Below are positions 1-5,888 of a stretch of 7,867 nt of DNA, in pieces. The position numbers and the translations under genes are program-made. Location: contig JAKIVW010000088.1 in assembly GCA_022750355.1 (NCBI GenBank), positions 1 through 7,867 on the forward strand, read 5' to 3'. Under the pieces are notes generated by a model, which searched no databases, was not told the origin of the DNA, and saw only the letters and a program-made list of their open reading frames with translations. Position 1 is the stretch's first letter; every line of letters begins with the position of its first letter. This stretch comes from Thermoplasmata archaeon (lineage in GTDB: Archaea; Thermoplasmatota; Thermoplasmata; Lutacidiplasmatales; UBA184).

Positions 1-1
1 A

Positions 2-568
2 GGTCCGGCCCGGGCCCGGGCGCTGGAACTGGCAGATACGGAGTTGGCCCTCTTCGTCGATAGCGACGTGATCCTCCGCCGGCCCGATTTCTTTCCGAGG
101 GCCCTCGAACTGCTGAACCAACCGCGTACCGCGGCGGTCGTGGGAACCGCGGTCGGCCACCCGTTCGAGTACGGACTTCCGTTGGGGCTGACGCTGTTCC
201 GACGGGATTGGGGTCGACGGGCGGGGATGGCCACCCAAGGTCAGGGTCAGGAGACCTACAATTTCCGTCAGGCCGTGCGACGGCAACGACAGCGGGTCCG
301 TTACGTGACGAATGCGATGGACCACCGCGGCACGTTCCGTCGGGTGGGGACCTGGCCGGAGTGGCAGGGGGCGCAGACCCGGCTCGTTGCCGGGGGGAGC
401 GCCTCGGAGTTCGCGTACTCGCTTCTCGTGATCCTCCTCATTCACCTGAACAGCCGGAGCCTGCGAAACGTCGTGTACACGCCGATCTTTTGGACGAAGT
501 TCCTCCGGGGGTATACCGACCCCGAGCGATGGCGACTGATCGATCGTCGACGGGAAGCTCCGGGGTGA
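2..568 (+). CDS. Glycosyltransferase, GT-A/family 2-like, C-terminal part (5' truncated by window)
   Basis: The reading frame is open from base 2 to the TGA at 566-568 with no stop, so the gene begins outside the window and 188 residues are visible. A TTG at 44 could be read as a start, but it falls in the middle of a conserved strand and is unlikely to be real. Visible residues 16-23 read ALFVDSDV, the hydrophobic strand ending in the D-x-D motif that binds metal and nucleotide-sugar in GT-A glycosyltransferases. Further on are a WxEWQGA segment and a hydrophobic, aromatic-rich stretch near residues 136-170, which could be a membrane-associated helix. The enzyme would transfer a sugar from an activated donor to a lipid, glycan or protein. 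Acceptor and sugar cannot be told. It converges with the methyltransferase gene, with one base between the stop codons. Family assignment is fairly sure; the exact role is unknown. Confidence 0.7.
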   Translation, partial: GPARARALELADTELALFVDSDVILRRPDFFPRALELLNQPRTAAVVGTAVGHPFEYGLPLGLTLFRRDWGRRAGMATQGQGQETYNFRQAVRRQRQRVRYVTNAMDHRGTFRRVGTWPEWQGAQTRLVAGGSASEFAYSLLVILLIHLNSRSLRNVVYTPIFWTKFLRGYTDPERWRLIDRRREAPG

Positions 569-569
569 C

Positions 570-1739
570 TCAGCCTACCGACCGAGCGGTCGGTTCCATC
601 GCCACCAGGAAGTGGTCCCCGAACCAGCTGAACGGGGAACGCCGCCCGAATGCCGCGTCGAGGGCATCGAGCGTGGGAAAACGCCGGGCCAGCATCTCCA
701 CGTACCGGGTCAGGTCGGAAGGAGGGAGGAGCACCGGTGCGGCTTCGATCGCGATCGGTCGGAATTGCGGTGAGAAAATTCGGCAAAATTCGGGGACCGA
801 GTAGGCGAACGCGTCCACACAGAACCGAGACGCTTCCACGGCCACGGGCCGTCCCCATCGACCGAAGGCTCGTCGGGGCCGAAGGAGAAGGCTGAACACG
901 CCGATCTCAAACCCACACCATCGATTGAACACGCCGGCCACGAACCGACCGCGCGGGCGCAAGAGGGCGGCGACGGCCAGTGGCACGGGCGACAGATCCG
1001 GTTCGCAGTTCAGTGCGCCGTAGGTCGAGTAGATCCCATCGAAGGAGGCCGGACCTTCCTGGGCGAGGAGCTGGGAGAGTTCCCCGGCCCGGAGCTTGGC
1101 GACCCGCAGACGTCCCTCCAGCCCCCGGGTCCGGGCCTTCGACACGACGGTGTCGAGCATCCGTCGGGAGATGTCTACGGCGAGAATCTCGTGACCGTCG
1201 GCCAGGAGTTCGAGCGTCTCGGTGCCGGAGCCGCAGCCGACCTCGAGCAGGCGCCCGTTCGAGGAAAACATCCGACGCATGAACGAAAGGGACCGATCTC
1301 GCAGGAGACGATTGATCCGATTTCCGAGGATGTGATGGTCGTAGTCGGCCGCGATCGAATCGAACTCGGCTTCGAGCCAGTCGAAGTAGGCGCTCCCCTT
1401 CGGGACCTGCGCGCTTCCATCGGGGCCCAACGTAACCTCGACCACTCGACCGGGAGGGCGAAACCATCGGGCGACCTGTCCCGCGCCATATTTCTGGCTG
1501 AAGCGCCCGAGCACCGCCTCTCGACCGGCCGCGTCGGCGATCAGCCGGCACGACCCCACACGCGCGCCCTCGGGCAGGTCCAAGTTCGCCTGACCGGATC
1601 GAAGGACCTCCACGGCCCAGCGGGCCGCCCCGTATTGGGCCACGAGCCAGATTCGGGATGATTCCCGGACGTACGCGAGGGGTACGGCCCCGGTGGACGT
1701 ACGTACTTGAAGGGGCGCCAGATTCCGATCCGTCTCCAT
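570..1739 (-). CDS. Two-domain protein: N-terminal split-barrel-like domain plus class I SAM-dependent methyltransferase
   Basis: This is a 389-residue protein. Residues about 160-380 form a class I Rossmann methyltransferase. Motif I is LLEVGCGSGT (164-173), the acidic residue ending strand 2 is D189 (AVDIS), and the strand-4 region is FDGIYSTYGALN (233-244). The C-terminal signature LLPPSDL...FGDHFLVAME is common in uncharacterised small-molecule or lipid methyltransferases. Residues about 10-110 precede the usual start of such enzymes. Their pattern (VPLAYV, IWLVAQYG, RWAVEVLRSG, F-x-x-KYG, VVEVTL) resembles the split beta-barrel of the deazaflavin-dependent nitroreductase/PPOX group, but this is an inference. 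The linker at 115-160 contains a Y-F-D-x-L-E-x-E-F-D helix. The ATG at 1739 is supported by a GGGAGGAG ribosome-binding sequence about 10-12 bases upstream and by a TATA-like element further up. The substrate is unknown. Membership in the methyltransferase superfamily is certain; the nature of the N-terminal domain is tentative. Confidence 0.85.
   Translation of the reverse strand: METDRNLAPLQVRTSTGAVPLAYVRESSRIWLVAQYGAARWAVEVLRSGQANLDLPEGARVGSCRLIADAAGREAVLGRFSQKYGAGQVARWFRPPGRVVEVTLGPDGSAQVPKGSAYFDWLEAEFDSIAADYDHHILGNRINRLLRDRSLSFMRRMFSSNGRLLEVGCGSGTETLELLADGHEILAVDISRRMLDTVVSKARTRGLEGRLRVAKLRAGELSQLLAQEGPASFDGIYSTYGALNCEPDLSPVPLAVAALLRPRGRFVAGVFNRWCGFEIGVFSLLLRPRRAFGRWGRPVAVEASRFCVDAFAYSVPEFCRIFSPQFRPIAIEAAPVLLPPSDLTRYVEMLARRFPTLDALDAAFGRRSPFSWFGDHFLVAMEPTARSVG
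577..594. terminator. Inverted repeat at the convergent glycosyltransferase/methyltransferase junction
   Basis: ACCGACCG (577-584) and CGGTCGGT (587-594) are perfect complements separated by AG. In practice this gives a 7-bp stem with a 4-base loop. It sits inside the last codons of the minus-strand methyltransferase, just past the glycosyltransferase stop. The position suits a bidirectional transcription-end element, but no T-run follows on either strand, so the terminator role is a guess. Confidence 0.35.
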
Positions 1740-1749
1740 CGAACGGTAG

Positions 1750-1790
1750 CTCCTCCCGGCAAGAGGGCTCCATCCCCAGTGCGACTATAA
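1750..1790 (-). promoter_or_regulatory. Probable promoter and ribosome-binding site of the methyltransferase gene
   Basis: On the minus strand, TTATAGT (1790-1784) is the only AT-rich hexamer in a very GC-rich stretch. It lies 45-51 bases before the ATG at 1739. An archaeal start point about 25 bases downstream would fall near 1760, giving a leader of about 20 bases that contains GGGAGGAG (1757-1750). The spacing is coherent, but nothing here is experimentally grounded. Confidence 0.4.
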
Positions 1791-1914
1791 CTCCCGGGCC
1801 TGCCCCCGCACGGGGACGAAAAATCCGGGTCGCGGGAAACCGAGACGTCCTGGGCGAACGCGACTCCACGACGCTTCGCTTCCCTTCCCTCGTCCCGGTC
1901 GTCGGTTGATATCC

Positions 1915-1936
1915 CCGCGGCGAGGTCGAGCCGCGG
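1915..1936. other. GC-rich hairpin in divergent region
   Basis: CCGCGGC (1915-1921) and GCCGCGG (1930-1936) form a perfect 7-bp stem of only G and C around an 8-base loop. It lies roughly midway between the two divergent genes and could be a protein-binding dyad or part of an RNA leader. Neither is shown. Confidence 0.35.
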
Positions 1937-2066
1937 TTCCCGAGGTGCGTCGGACTCCCTGCCGCATCTGTGGGGAGGTCTCCGGTTTCCGGATTCGATC
2001 GGGGCGACCCGCGGCGAGGGGAATCTCCTTAGTAGGACCTCGACGCTCCCGGGCGCGGGAGTGACG

Positions 2067-2867
2067 ATGGACTCGATTCGGACCGAACGGCGGGGAAGTG
2101 TGTTGGCGATCGTGATCGACCGACCGGATCGAATGAACGCGCTGGACGTGCCTTCCATGAGGGAGCTACGGGTCGTCCTTCAGAAGACCGCGGTCGATCG
2201 ATCCGTCCGGTGCGTCCTTCTCACGGGGGCGGGGAGGGCGTTCTGCGCGGGCGGCGATGTGGCCACCATGGAGGAACACCGCCTCCGGGGCGACCTTCCG
2301 CATCTCTTCCACGAACTTACGGGAGAGCAGGAGACCTCGGTCCGGGAAATCCTGACCATGCGCAAGCCGGTGGTCGCCGCCCTCCCGGGCGTGGCCGCCG
2401 GAGGCGGGCTCTCTCTCGCCTTGGCGGCCGATTGGAGGATCGCCTCCGAAACCGCGATGCTGGTGCCGGCGTTTCCGTCGCTCGGCGCCGTTCCCGACGG
2501 CGGACTGACGTACTTCCTCCCCCACTACCTCGGATTGGGGGGAGCCCAGCAACTCCTGTTCACCAATGCACGAGTCTCCGCGACCCGGGCCTTGGAGATG
2601 GGTCTCGTCCACGAGGTGGTCCCGTTTGACGGGCTTGACGACCGCGCCTGGGCCCGCGCCCAGGAGCTCGCCGAAGGTCCCACATTCGCATACGGCTGGA
2701 TGAAGCGGCTGATGGTCTCGGCGTTCAGCGCGAGCTTGGAAACGCAATTAGGGCTCGAACGCCGGGGGATGGTGGAGGCGGCCGAGCACGAGGAGTTGCC
2801 CGAAGGGATCCGCGCGTTCCGGGAAAAGCGCGCGCCTAAGTTCCCGCCACCGGGCGGGTCGGATTGA
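2067..2867 (+). CDS. Crotonase-superfamily enzyme (enoyl-CoA hydratase/isomerase-like, closest in pattern to PaaG-type isomerases)
   Basis: This 266-residue protein has the normal length for the crotonase fold, whose members act on acyl-CoA thioesters in the cytoplasm. The oxyanion-hole segments are visible: GAGRAFCAGGDV (about 55-66) and ALPGVAAGGGLSLALAADWRIA (about 105-126, key residues GGG). The two glutamates that add water in classical enoyl-CoA hydratases appear to be missing: the region reads PAFPSLGAVPDGG, and the second site falls on Gln in GGAQQLL. Instead an aspartate, D144, lies in the V-P-D-G-G motif. That pattern is known from PaaG-type and other enoyl-CoA isomerases, so double-bond isomerisation is more likely than hydration. 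I chose the ATG at 2067 because GGGAG (2057-2061) lies five bases before it; an in-frame GTG at 2061 would overlap that sequence. The gene is monocistronic, so it is not tied to a particular degradation pathway by its neighbours. Confidence 0.88.
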   Translation: MDSIRTERRGSVLAIVIDRPDRMNALDVPSMRELRVVLQKTAVDRSVRCVLLTGAGRAFCAGGDVATMEEHRLRGDLPHLFHELTGEQETSVREILTMRKPVVAALPGVAAGGGLSLALAADWRIASETAMLVPAFPSLGAVPDGGLTYFLPHYLGLGGAQQLLFTNARVSATRALEMGLVHEVVPFDGLDDRAWARAQELAEGPTFAYGWMKRLMVSAFSASLETQLGLERRGMVEAAEHEELPEGIRAFREKRAPKFPPPGGSD

Positions 2868-2875
2868 TGGGGGCC

Positions 2876-2910
2876 GGGAATCATTCCCCGCTGCGGGGGA
2901 CCCTAGGGTC
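2876..2910. terminator. Cluster of three dyad symmetries at the convergent crotonase/GNAT junction
   Basis: Between the crotonase stop (2865-2867) and the GNAT stop (2903-2905, minus) lie three perfect dyads. GGGAAT/ATTCCC (2876-2888) and CCCCGC/GCGGGG (2886-2898) share three bases, so they are mutually exclusive as RNA. GACCCTAGGGTC (2899-2910) is a 12-bp palindrome covering the GNAT stop codon. A bidirectional terminator is a natural reading. The lack of T-runs makes it unlike a classical intrinsic terminator. Confidence 0.45.
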
Positions 2911-4255
2911 GGGGCGGTCCCGATCCGAGTTCGGTCGAACCCGGGTTGCCACCGATTGGACCCGGGGCCGGAGTCCACGGGTGACGGAGAAACTCCTCTA
3001 GCCGTTCGCGGACCTTGGGCCATTCGGAGGAGAGGATGCTGTAGTATCGGGACGTTCGATACTGTCCGTTCGGGAAGCGATAGTGGTCGCGACGTAGGCC
3101 CTCGAAAACCGCGCCCAGGCGCTCGATGGCAGTTTGAGATCGAGTGTTTCGGTCGTCCGTCTTGAGTTGCACTCGGTGCACTCCTTCGAGCTCGAAGGCA
3201 TGACGGAGCAGGAGGAGCTTCAGTTCCGAGTTCACCGGAGTTCGCCACGCGCTCGGGTGAAGCCATGTTCCCAGCTCCACCCACCGATTCTCTCGGTCGA
3301 TATCCAGGTAGCGGGCGATCCCGATTATTTTTCCCTCGTCCTTCATTTGGACCGCGAAGGGGAGGACCTCTCCGGCGGTCTGAAGCGCCAACAGGTCCTC
3401 GACAAGTCCGGCCATCCCCTCGGGAGTATCCCCGTGTCGAATCCGGAGTAACGGCCAGATTTCTGGGGACGCACCCGCCGCCGTGAGCGCCGGGAGCTGG
3501 GAGAGCTCTAGGGGGACGAGGCGAACATTCCGGCCCTCCAGAGTTACCGGGGGTCGGAAGTCGAGCGGTCGGGCCGGACGGACCGGTGTCTCGGAGGGGC
3601 CCGGCGCCGGGGGAGTCCTCAGACCCACGTCTCCCATCCCGGCGGGAGCGGACCACGGGCGGACCAGCCGCACCTCCAACCGGGCCCGCACCGCGGGCCA
3701 CTCGTCCTCCAGGATACTGAAATAGACCGAAGTGCGGAAGGCACCGTCGGGGAGTACCACGTCCTCGCGAAGTCGAGCCTCCGGGACGGCTCCGAGTCCC
3801 TCGATCGCCTTTTGCGAGCGGACATTGCGCCGGTCGGTCTGGAACTGTACACGGTGAAAGTGGGCGACTTCGAACGCATGGCGAAGCATCAGCCACTTGG
3901 CCTCAGTGTTGACCGGCGTCCGCCAAAAGGTGGGGGCGACCCACGTCGCGCCAATCTCGACGCCCCGGCTCGGGCGGTCGATCCGGTAGAACGCCGTCGA
4001 ACCGATCGCGGTCCCGGTGGAGCGGAGGACGGTCGCGAACGGGACCGCCAGTCCCGAACGTGCCAGCTCGACCGCGCGGGCCACCCAGAGCCCGACCCCT
4101 TCCAGAGTCGGTGCCGGGGGGGAGCGAAAGAATTCGAGCGTCGACGGGTCTCGGAGTCCGAGCACGAGCTCGGGGGCGCGCGACTCGTCGAGGGGTACGA
4201 GTTCAATGTACCGCCCCACCAACCGCAAATGAGGGGGGAATGGGTCGTCCGGCAC
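2903..4255 (-). CDS. Tandem GNAT-family N-acetyltransferase (two RimJ/RimL-like domains)
   Basis: From the GTG at 4255 this protein has 450 residues, about twice the length of a single RimJ/RimL-type GNAT enzyme, which transfers acetyl from acetyl-CoA to an amine. Domain 1 covers about 10-200 and domain 2 about 237-427, joined by a Pro/Arg-rich linker. Each carries the same landmarks: R-x-L-V-P-L at the first strand, WRTPVNTEAK...LRHAFE (111-129) and WRTPVNSELK...LRHAFE (337-355) in the acetyl-CoA-binding region, HRVQ, then N-x-RSQ-x-AIE-x-LGAV (144-157 and 370-383). Both copies look intact, so both could be active. A longer frame begins at a GTG at 4372, but its first 39 residues lack family similarity and run across the nuoA promoter. 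The GTG at 4255 has a TATA-like element 20-27 bases upstream, fitting a leaderless or very short-leader mRNA. Substrate unknown: small amine, aminoglycoside or protein N-terminus are all possible. Confidence 0.85.
   Translation of the reverse strand: MPDDPFPPHLRLVGRYIELVPLDESRAPELVLGLRDPSTLEFFRSPPAPTLEGVGLWVARAVELARSGLAVPFATVLRSTGTAIGSTAFYRIDRPSRGVEIGATWVAPTFWRTPVNTEAKWLMLRHAFEVAHFHRVQFQTDRRNVRSQKAIEGLGAVPEARLREDVVLPDGAFRTSVYFSILEDEWPAVRARLEVRLVRPWSAPAGMGDVGLRTPPAPGPSETPVRPARPLDFRPPVTLEGRNVRLVPLELSQLPALTAAGASPEIWPLLRIRHGDTPEGMAGLVEDLLALQTAGEVLPFAVQMKDEGKIIGIARYLDIDRENRWVELGTWLHPSAWRTPVNSELKLLLLRHAFELEGVHRVQLKTDDRNTRSQTAIERLGAVFEGLRRDHYRFPNGQYRTSRYYSILSSEWPKVRERLEEFLRHPWTPAPGPIGGNPGSTELGSGPPRP
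2975..4228 (-). repeat. Intragenic duplication encoding the two GNAT domains
   Basis: Segments 4228-3656 and 3547-2975 (minus strand) encode homologous domains of about 190 residues in the same order, with matching motifs throughout. The similarity is clear in protein but eroded in DNA, so this is an old duplication rather than a recent repeat. Confidence 0.7.
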
Positions 4256-4274
4256 GAGCCTCCGACCCCCCGTA

Positions 4275-4282
4275 CAACATAA
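4275..4282 (-). promoter_or_regulatory. TATA-like element of the GNAT gene
   Basis: Minus-strand TTATGTTG stands out in a GC-rich stretch, 20-27 bases upstream of the GTG at 4255. This is the distance expected between an archaeal box A and a transcript that begins at or near the start codon. GGAGG lies only three bases before the GTG, too close for normal pairing, which also points to leaderless initiation. Not verified. Confidence 0.35.
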
Positions 4283-4341
4283 CCCCGACGTGCAGTTCTC
4301 CCGAGGAAGAAGCCCACCCCTTGCGCTCTGGCGCGTAGGAG

Positions 4342-4395
4342 TTAAGTAACGACCGAGAGTCTCAGCGGTCACTAGCTGGCGAGCCTGAGGAGGAG
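4342..4395 (+). promoter_or_regulatory. Promoter and ribosome-binding site of the nuo operon
   Basis: TTAAGTAA at 4342-4349 is a good candidate TATA box. A start point about 25 bases on, near 4372, leaves a leader of about 27 bases carrying GGAGGAG (4389-4395), correctly placed before the ATG at 4399. A short dyad, GACCG/CGGTC with a 10-base loop (4351-4370), lies between box and start point, where an archaeal repressor could bind. This operator idea is speculative. Confidence 0.5.
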
Positions 4396-4398
4396 ACG

Positions 4399-4764
4399 AT
4401 GGAAGCGGGCATTACGACGTTCCTGGTCTTCGCCGGAATCGCGGCCGCCTTTGGAGTCGGCTCCATCGTCGCCAACCGACAGTTGGGGGCCAAGAGCCGT
4501 TTGTCCTACCTGCAGACCACAACCTACGAATGCGGCGAGGAAGCGGAAGGGGAGGCCCAGATCGACTTTCCCACCCAGCACTACACGTTCGCCATCGTGT
4601 TCGTGGCGGTCGATGTCCTCGGGTTCATCCTGGCCCTCTGGGGCCTGACCTTCCGTGGGGTCAATTCGAGTTGGTACCCCATTTTCATCGCGGTCGGGTT
4701 TACCGCGCTCGCGATCACGGGAATCTACTATGCCTTGAGTGGCGAGAAGCGGTGGGTCGTATGA
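4399..4764 (+). CDS. nuoA: Complex I subunit A (NuoA/NdhC/FpoA)
   Basis: This is a 121-residue membrane subunit of the proton-pumping quinone oxidoreductase. It packs with NuoH and others at the base of the quinone chamber. Three membrane helices are visible at about 5-25, 61-83 and 93-113. Between the first and second is the family signature YECGEEAEG (43-51), including the conserved Cys45, followed by A-Q-I-D-F. In the second helix the usual D-V-E triplet reads D-V-L (72-74), so one normally conserved glutamate is absent, and the usual P-W-A that follows reads L-W-G. The start at 4399 is fixed by a strong ribosome-binding sequence. Its stop overlaps the nuoB start (ATGA, 4761-4764), so the two are probably translationally coupled. 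It is the first gene of the operon. Confidence 0.93.
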   Translation: MEAGITTFLVFAGIAAAFGVGSIVANRQLGAKSRLSYLQTTTYECGEEAEGEAQIDFPTQHYTFAIVFVAVDVLGFILALWGLTFRGVNSSWYPIFIAVGFTALAITGIYYALSGEKRWVV

Positions 4765-5378
4765 CGGCCGCGCCTACCGTCGTCAAACCCGGTACGACAC
4801 CGGCGGAGAGCTACCGACTTACGGGCGAGCTCCCGATGGTCGACCAGGCGGCCGTCCCGTTCATCGAAATCGAGACCGTCCGGGCGCGGGAATTCATCCC
4901 GGCGGCGAAGGAAGCGTTCTCGGCGATGATCGTCGAACAGGGCCAATCCAAGGTCATTCGGCCGACCTTCAACTGGGCGGGGCGAAATTCGCTCTTTCCC
5001 CTCCACTGGGGGCTGGCGTGCTGCGCCATCGAGTTCGCGGCCGCATTCTCGGCACGATTCGACGCGGAACGATTCGGGATCGTTCCCCGATCCTCCCCCC
5101 GCCAGTGCGACCTCATGATCGTTAACGGAACCGTGACCTGGAAGGTCGCGCACAAGCTCATCACACTCTACGAGCAGATGCCCGAACCCAAGTGGGTGAT
5201 CGCGATGGGCAACTGTGCGACGGGGGGGGGTCCTTTCCGGACCGCCTACTCCGTGGTCCCGGGGGTCGATAAGCTCGTTCCGGTGGACATCTATATCGCC
5301 GGTTGCCCGCCGCGTCCTGAAGCCATGATCGACGGGATTCTCAAGCTTGAAACGCTCATCCGGGAGCGCAAGGAGTAG
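4761..5378 (+). CDS. nuoB: Complex I subunit B (NuoB), carrier of the N2 iron-sulfur cluster
   Basis: This 205-residue peripheral-arm subunit holds the last [4Fe-4S] cluster, N2, which hands electrons to quinone. All four ligand cysteines are present: the adjacent pair C87-C88 in GLACCAIEF, C152 in MGNCATGGG, and C182 in AGCPPRPEA. The first 60 or so residues are a variable N-terminal extension with little similarity to the core. The frame is open further upstream to 4530, but that part is a shadow of nuoA. The ATG at 4761 overlaps the nuoA stop, and no strong ribosome-binding sequence precedes it, as expected for coupled initiation. A run of nine G lies at 5222-5230, within the C152 motif, and leaves the frame intact. 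Intact core motifs make this a very sure call. Confidence 0.96.
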   Translation: MTAAPTVVKPGTTPAESYRLTGELPMVDQAAVPFIEIETVRAREFIPAAKEAFSAMIVEQGQSKVIRPTFNWAGRNSLFPLHWGLACCAIEFAAAFSARFDAERFGIVPRSSPRQCDLMIVNGTVTWKVAHKLITLYEQMPEPKWVIAMGNCATGGGPFRTAYSVVPGVDKLVPVDIYIAGCPPRPEAMIDGILKLETLIRERKE

Positions 5379-5411
5379 ACGCCGGCGCCACCGGAATTGT
5401 CGGGGTCGAGG

Positions 5412-5888
5412 ATGCAACCGGACGATCTGGCCAAAGCCCTCGCTCCCCGACTCGGCGACCGACTCCTCGGGGTCGAGACCTTTGTAGGCACTGCGGGACG
5501 GGTACGATTCCGTCCGGAGGCGGCCCTCGATCTGTTCCGTGCGGTACGGGACGAGCTCGGCTTCCGCCACCTGTCGATGGTGGGCGGGATCGATTGGGTG
5601 GACCACCGTGAGGTGTTCTACGTGGCTTGGTCCGATGACGCGCGCCAGTACGTGATCCTCTCGGCCGACCTCCCGGCCGATTCCCCGCACATCGAGTCCG
5701 CCACTCCGGTGTGGGAGAGTGCGAACTGGCATGAACGCGAGGCGTGGGAGCTGCTCGACATCGGATTCGACCACCATCCCGACCTTCGTCACCTCCTCAT
5801 GCCCGACGGGTACGCCTTCCACCCCCTCCTCCGTTCGTTCAAGCTCCACGAGCCCGAGGAGTTGGAGGTGAAGCAGCGCAGTGTCTGA
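5412..5888 (+). CDS. nuoC: Complex I subunit C (NuoC, 30-kDa type)
   Basis: This 158-residue protein from the ATG at 5412 is a separate NuoC, not fused to NuoD as it is in enterobacteria. It scaffolds the peripheral arm next to NuoD and binds no cofactor. The family signature is complete: HEREAWELLDIGF (107-119), then HHPDLRHLLMPDG (121-133) and a C-terminal P-L-L-R-S-F. The N-terminal half has the expected alpha/beta core ending in G-G-I-D-W. A TTG at 5397 would add five residues. I prefer the ATG because G-rich sequence (GGGG at 5402-5405) lies six bases before it. The spacer from nuoB is 33 bases. Its last 8 bases overlap nuoD. Confidence 0.93.
   Translation: MQPDDLAKALAPRLGDRLLGVETFVGTAGRVRFRPEAALDLFRAVRDELGFRHLSMVGGIDWVDHREVFYVAWSDDARQYVILSADLPADSPHIESATPVWESANWHEREAWELLDIGFDHHPDLRHLLMPDGYAFHPLLRSFKLHEPEELEVKQRSV
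5864..5871 (+). promoter_or_regulatory. Strong ribosome-binding sequence that fixes the nuoD start
   Basis: GGAGGTGA is a full-length match to the consensus anti-16S sequence and lies nine bases before the GTG at 5881. It favours that GTG over the in-frame ATG at 5890. It sits inside the nuoC coding sequence. Confidence 0.6.

Larger units (their letters stand above)
1740..2066. other. Divergent intergenic region between methyltransferase and crotonase genes
   Basis: These 327 bases separate two divergently transcribed genes. I see no convincing gene. The open frames crossing it are Arg/Pro/Gly-rich shadows typical of high GC, and a T-arm-like stretch near 2003 does not pair. The region contains the methyltransferase promoter and ribosome-binding sequence (1750-1791), a GC-rich hairpin at 1915-1936, and a GGGAG ribosome-binding sequence for the crotonase (2057-2061). 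A weak AT-rich stretch, CTTAGTAG at 2028-2035, may be the crotonase TATA element. Confidence 0.6.

Noticed and set aside
44..568. Complete small gene starting at TTG 44
   Set aside because: The frame stays open to base 2 and the residues before TTG continue the glycosyltransferase strand, so this is an internal codon of a truncated gene.
1995..2025. T-arm-like sequence GGATTCGATC suggesting a tRNA
   Set aside because: The flanking bases do not pair to form a T stem, and no acceptor or anticodon arm is found nearby.
2748..3896. 382-codon minus-strand open frame overlapping the GNAT gene in another frame
   Set aside because: Pro/Arg/Gly-rich translation with no family pattern, whereas the alternative frame has two complete GNAT domains.
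4256..4372. Longer GNAT start at GTG 4372, adding 39 residues
   Set aside because: The added residues show no family similarity, overlap the nuo promoter, and a better-placed start exists at 4255. Not fully excluded.
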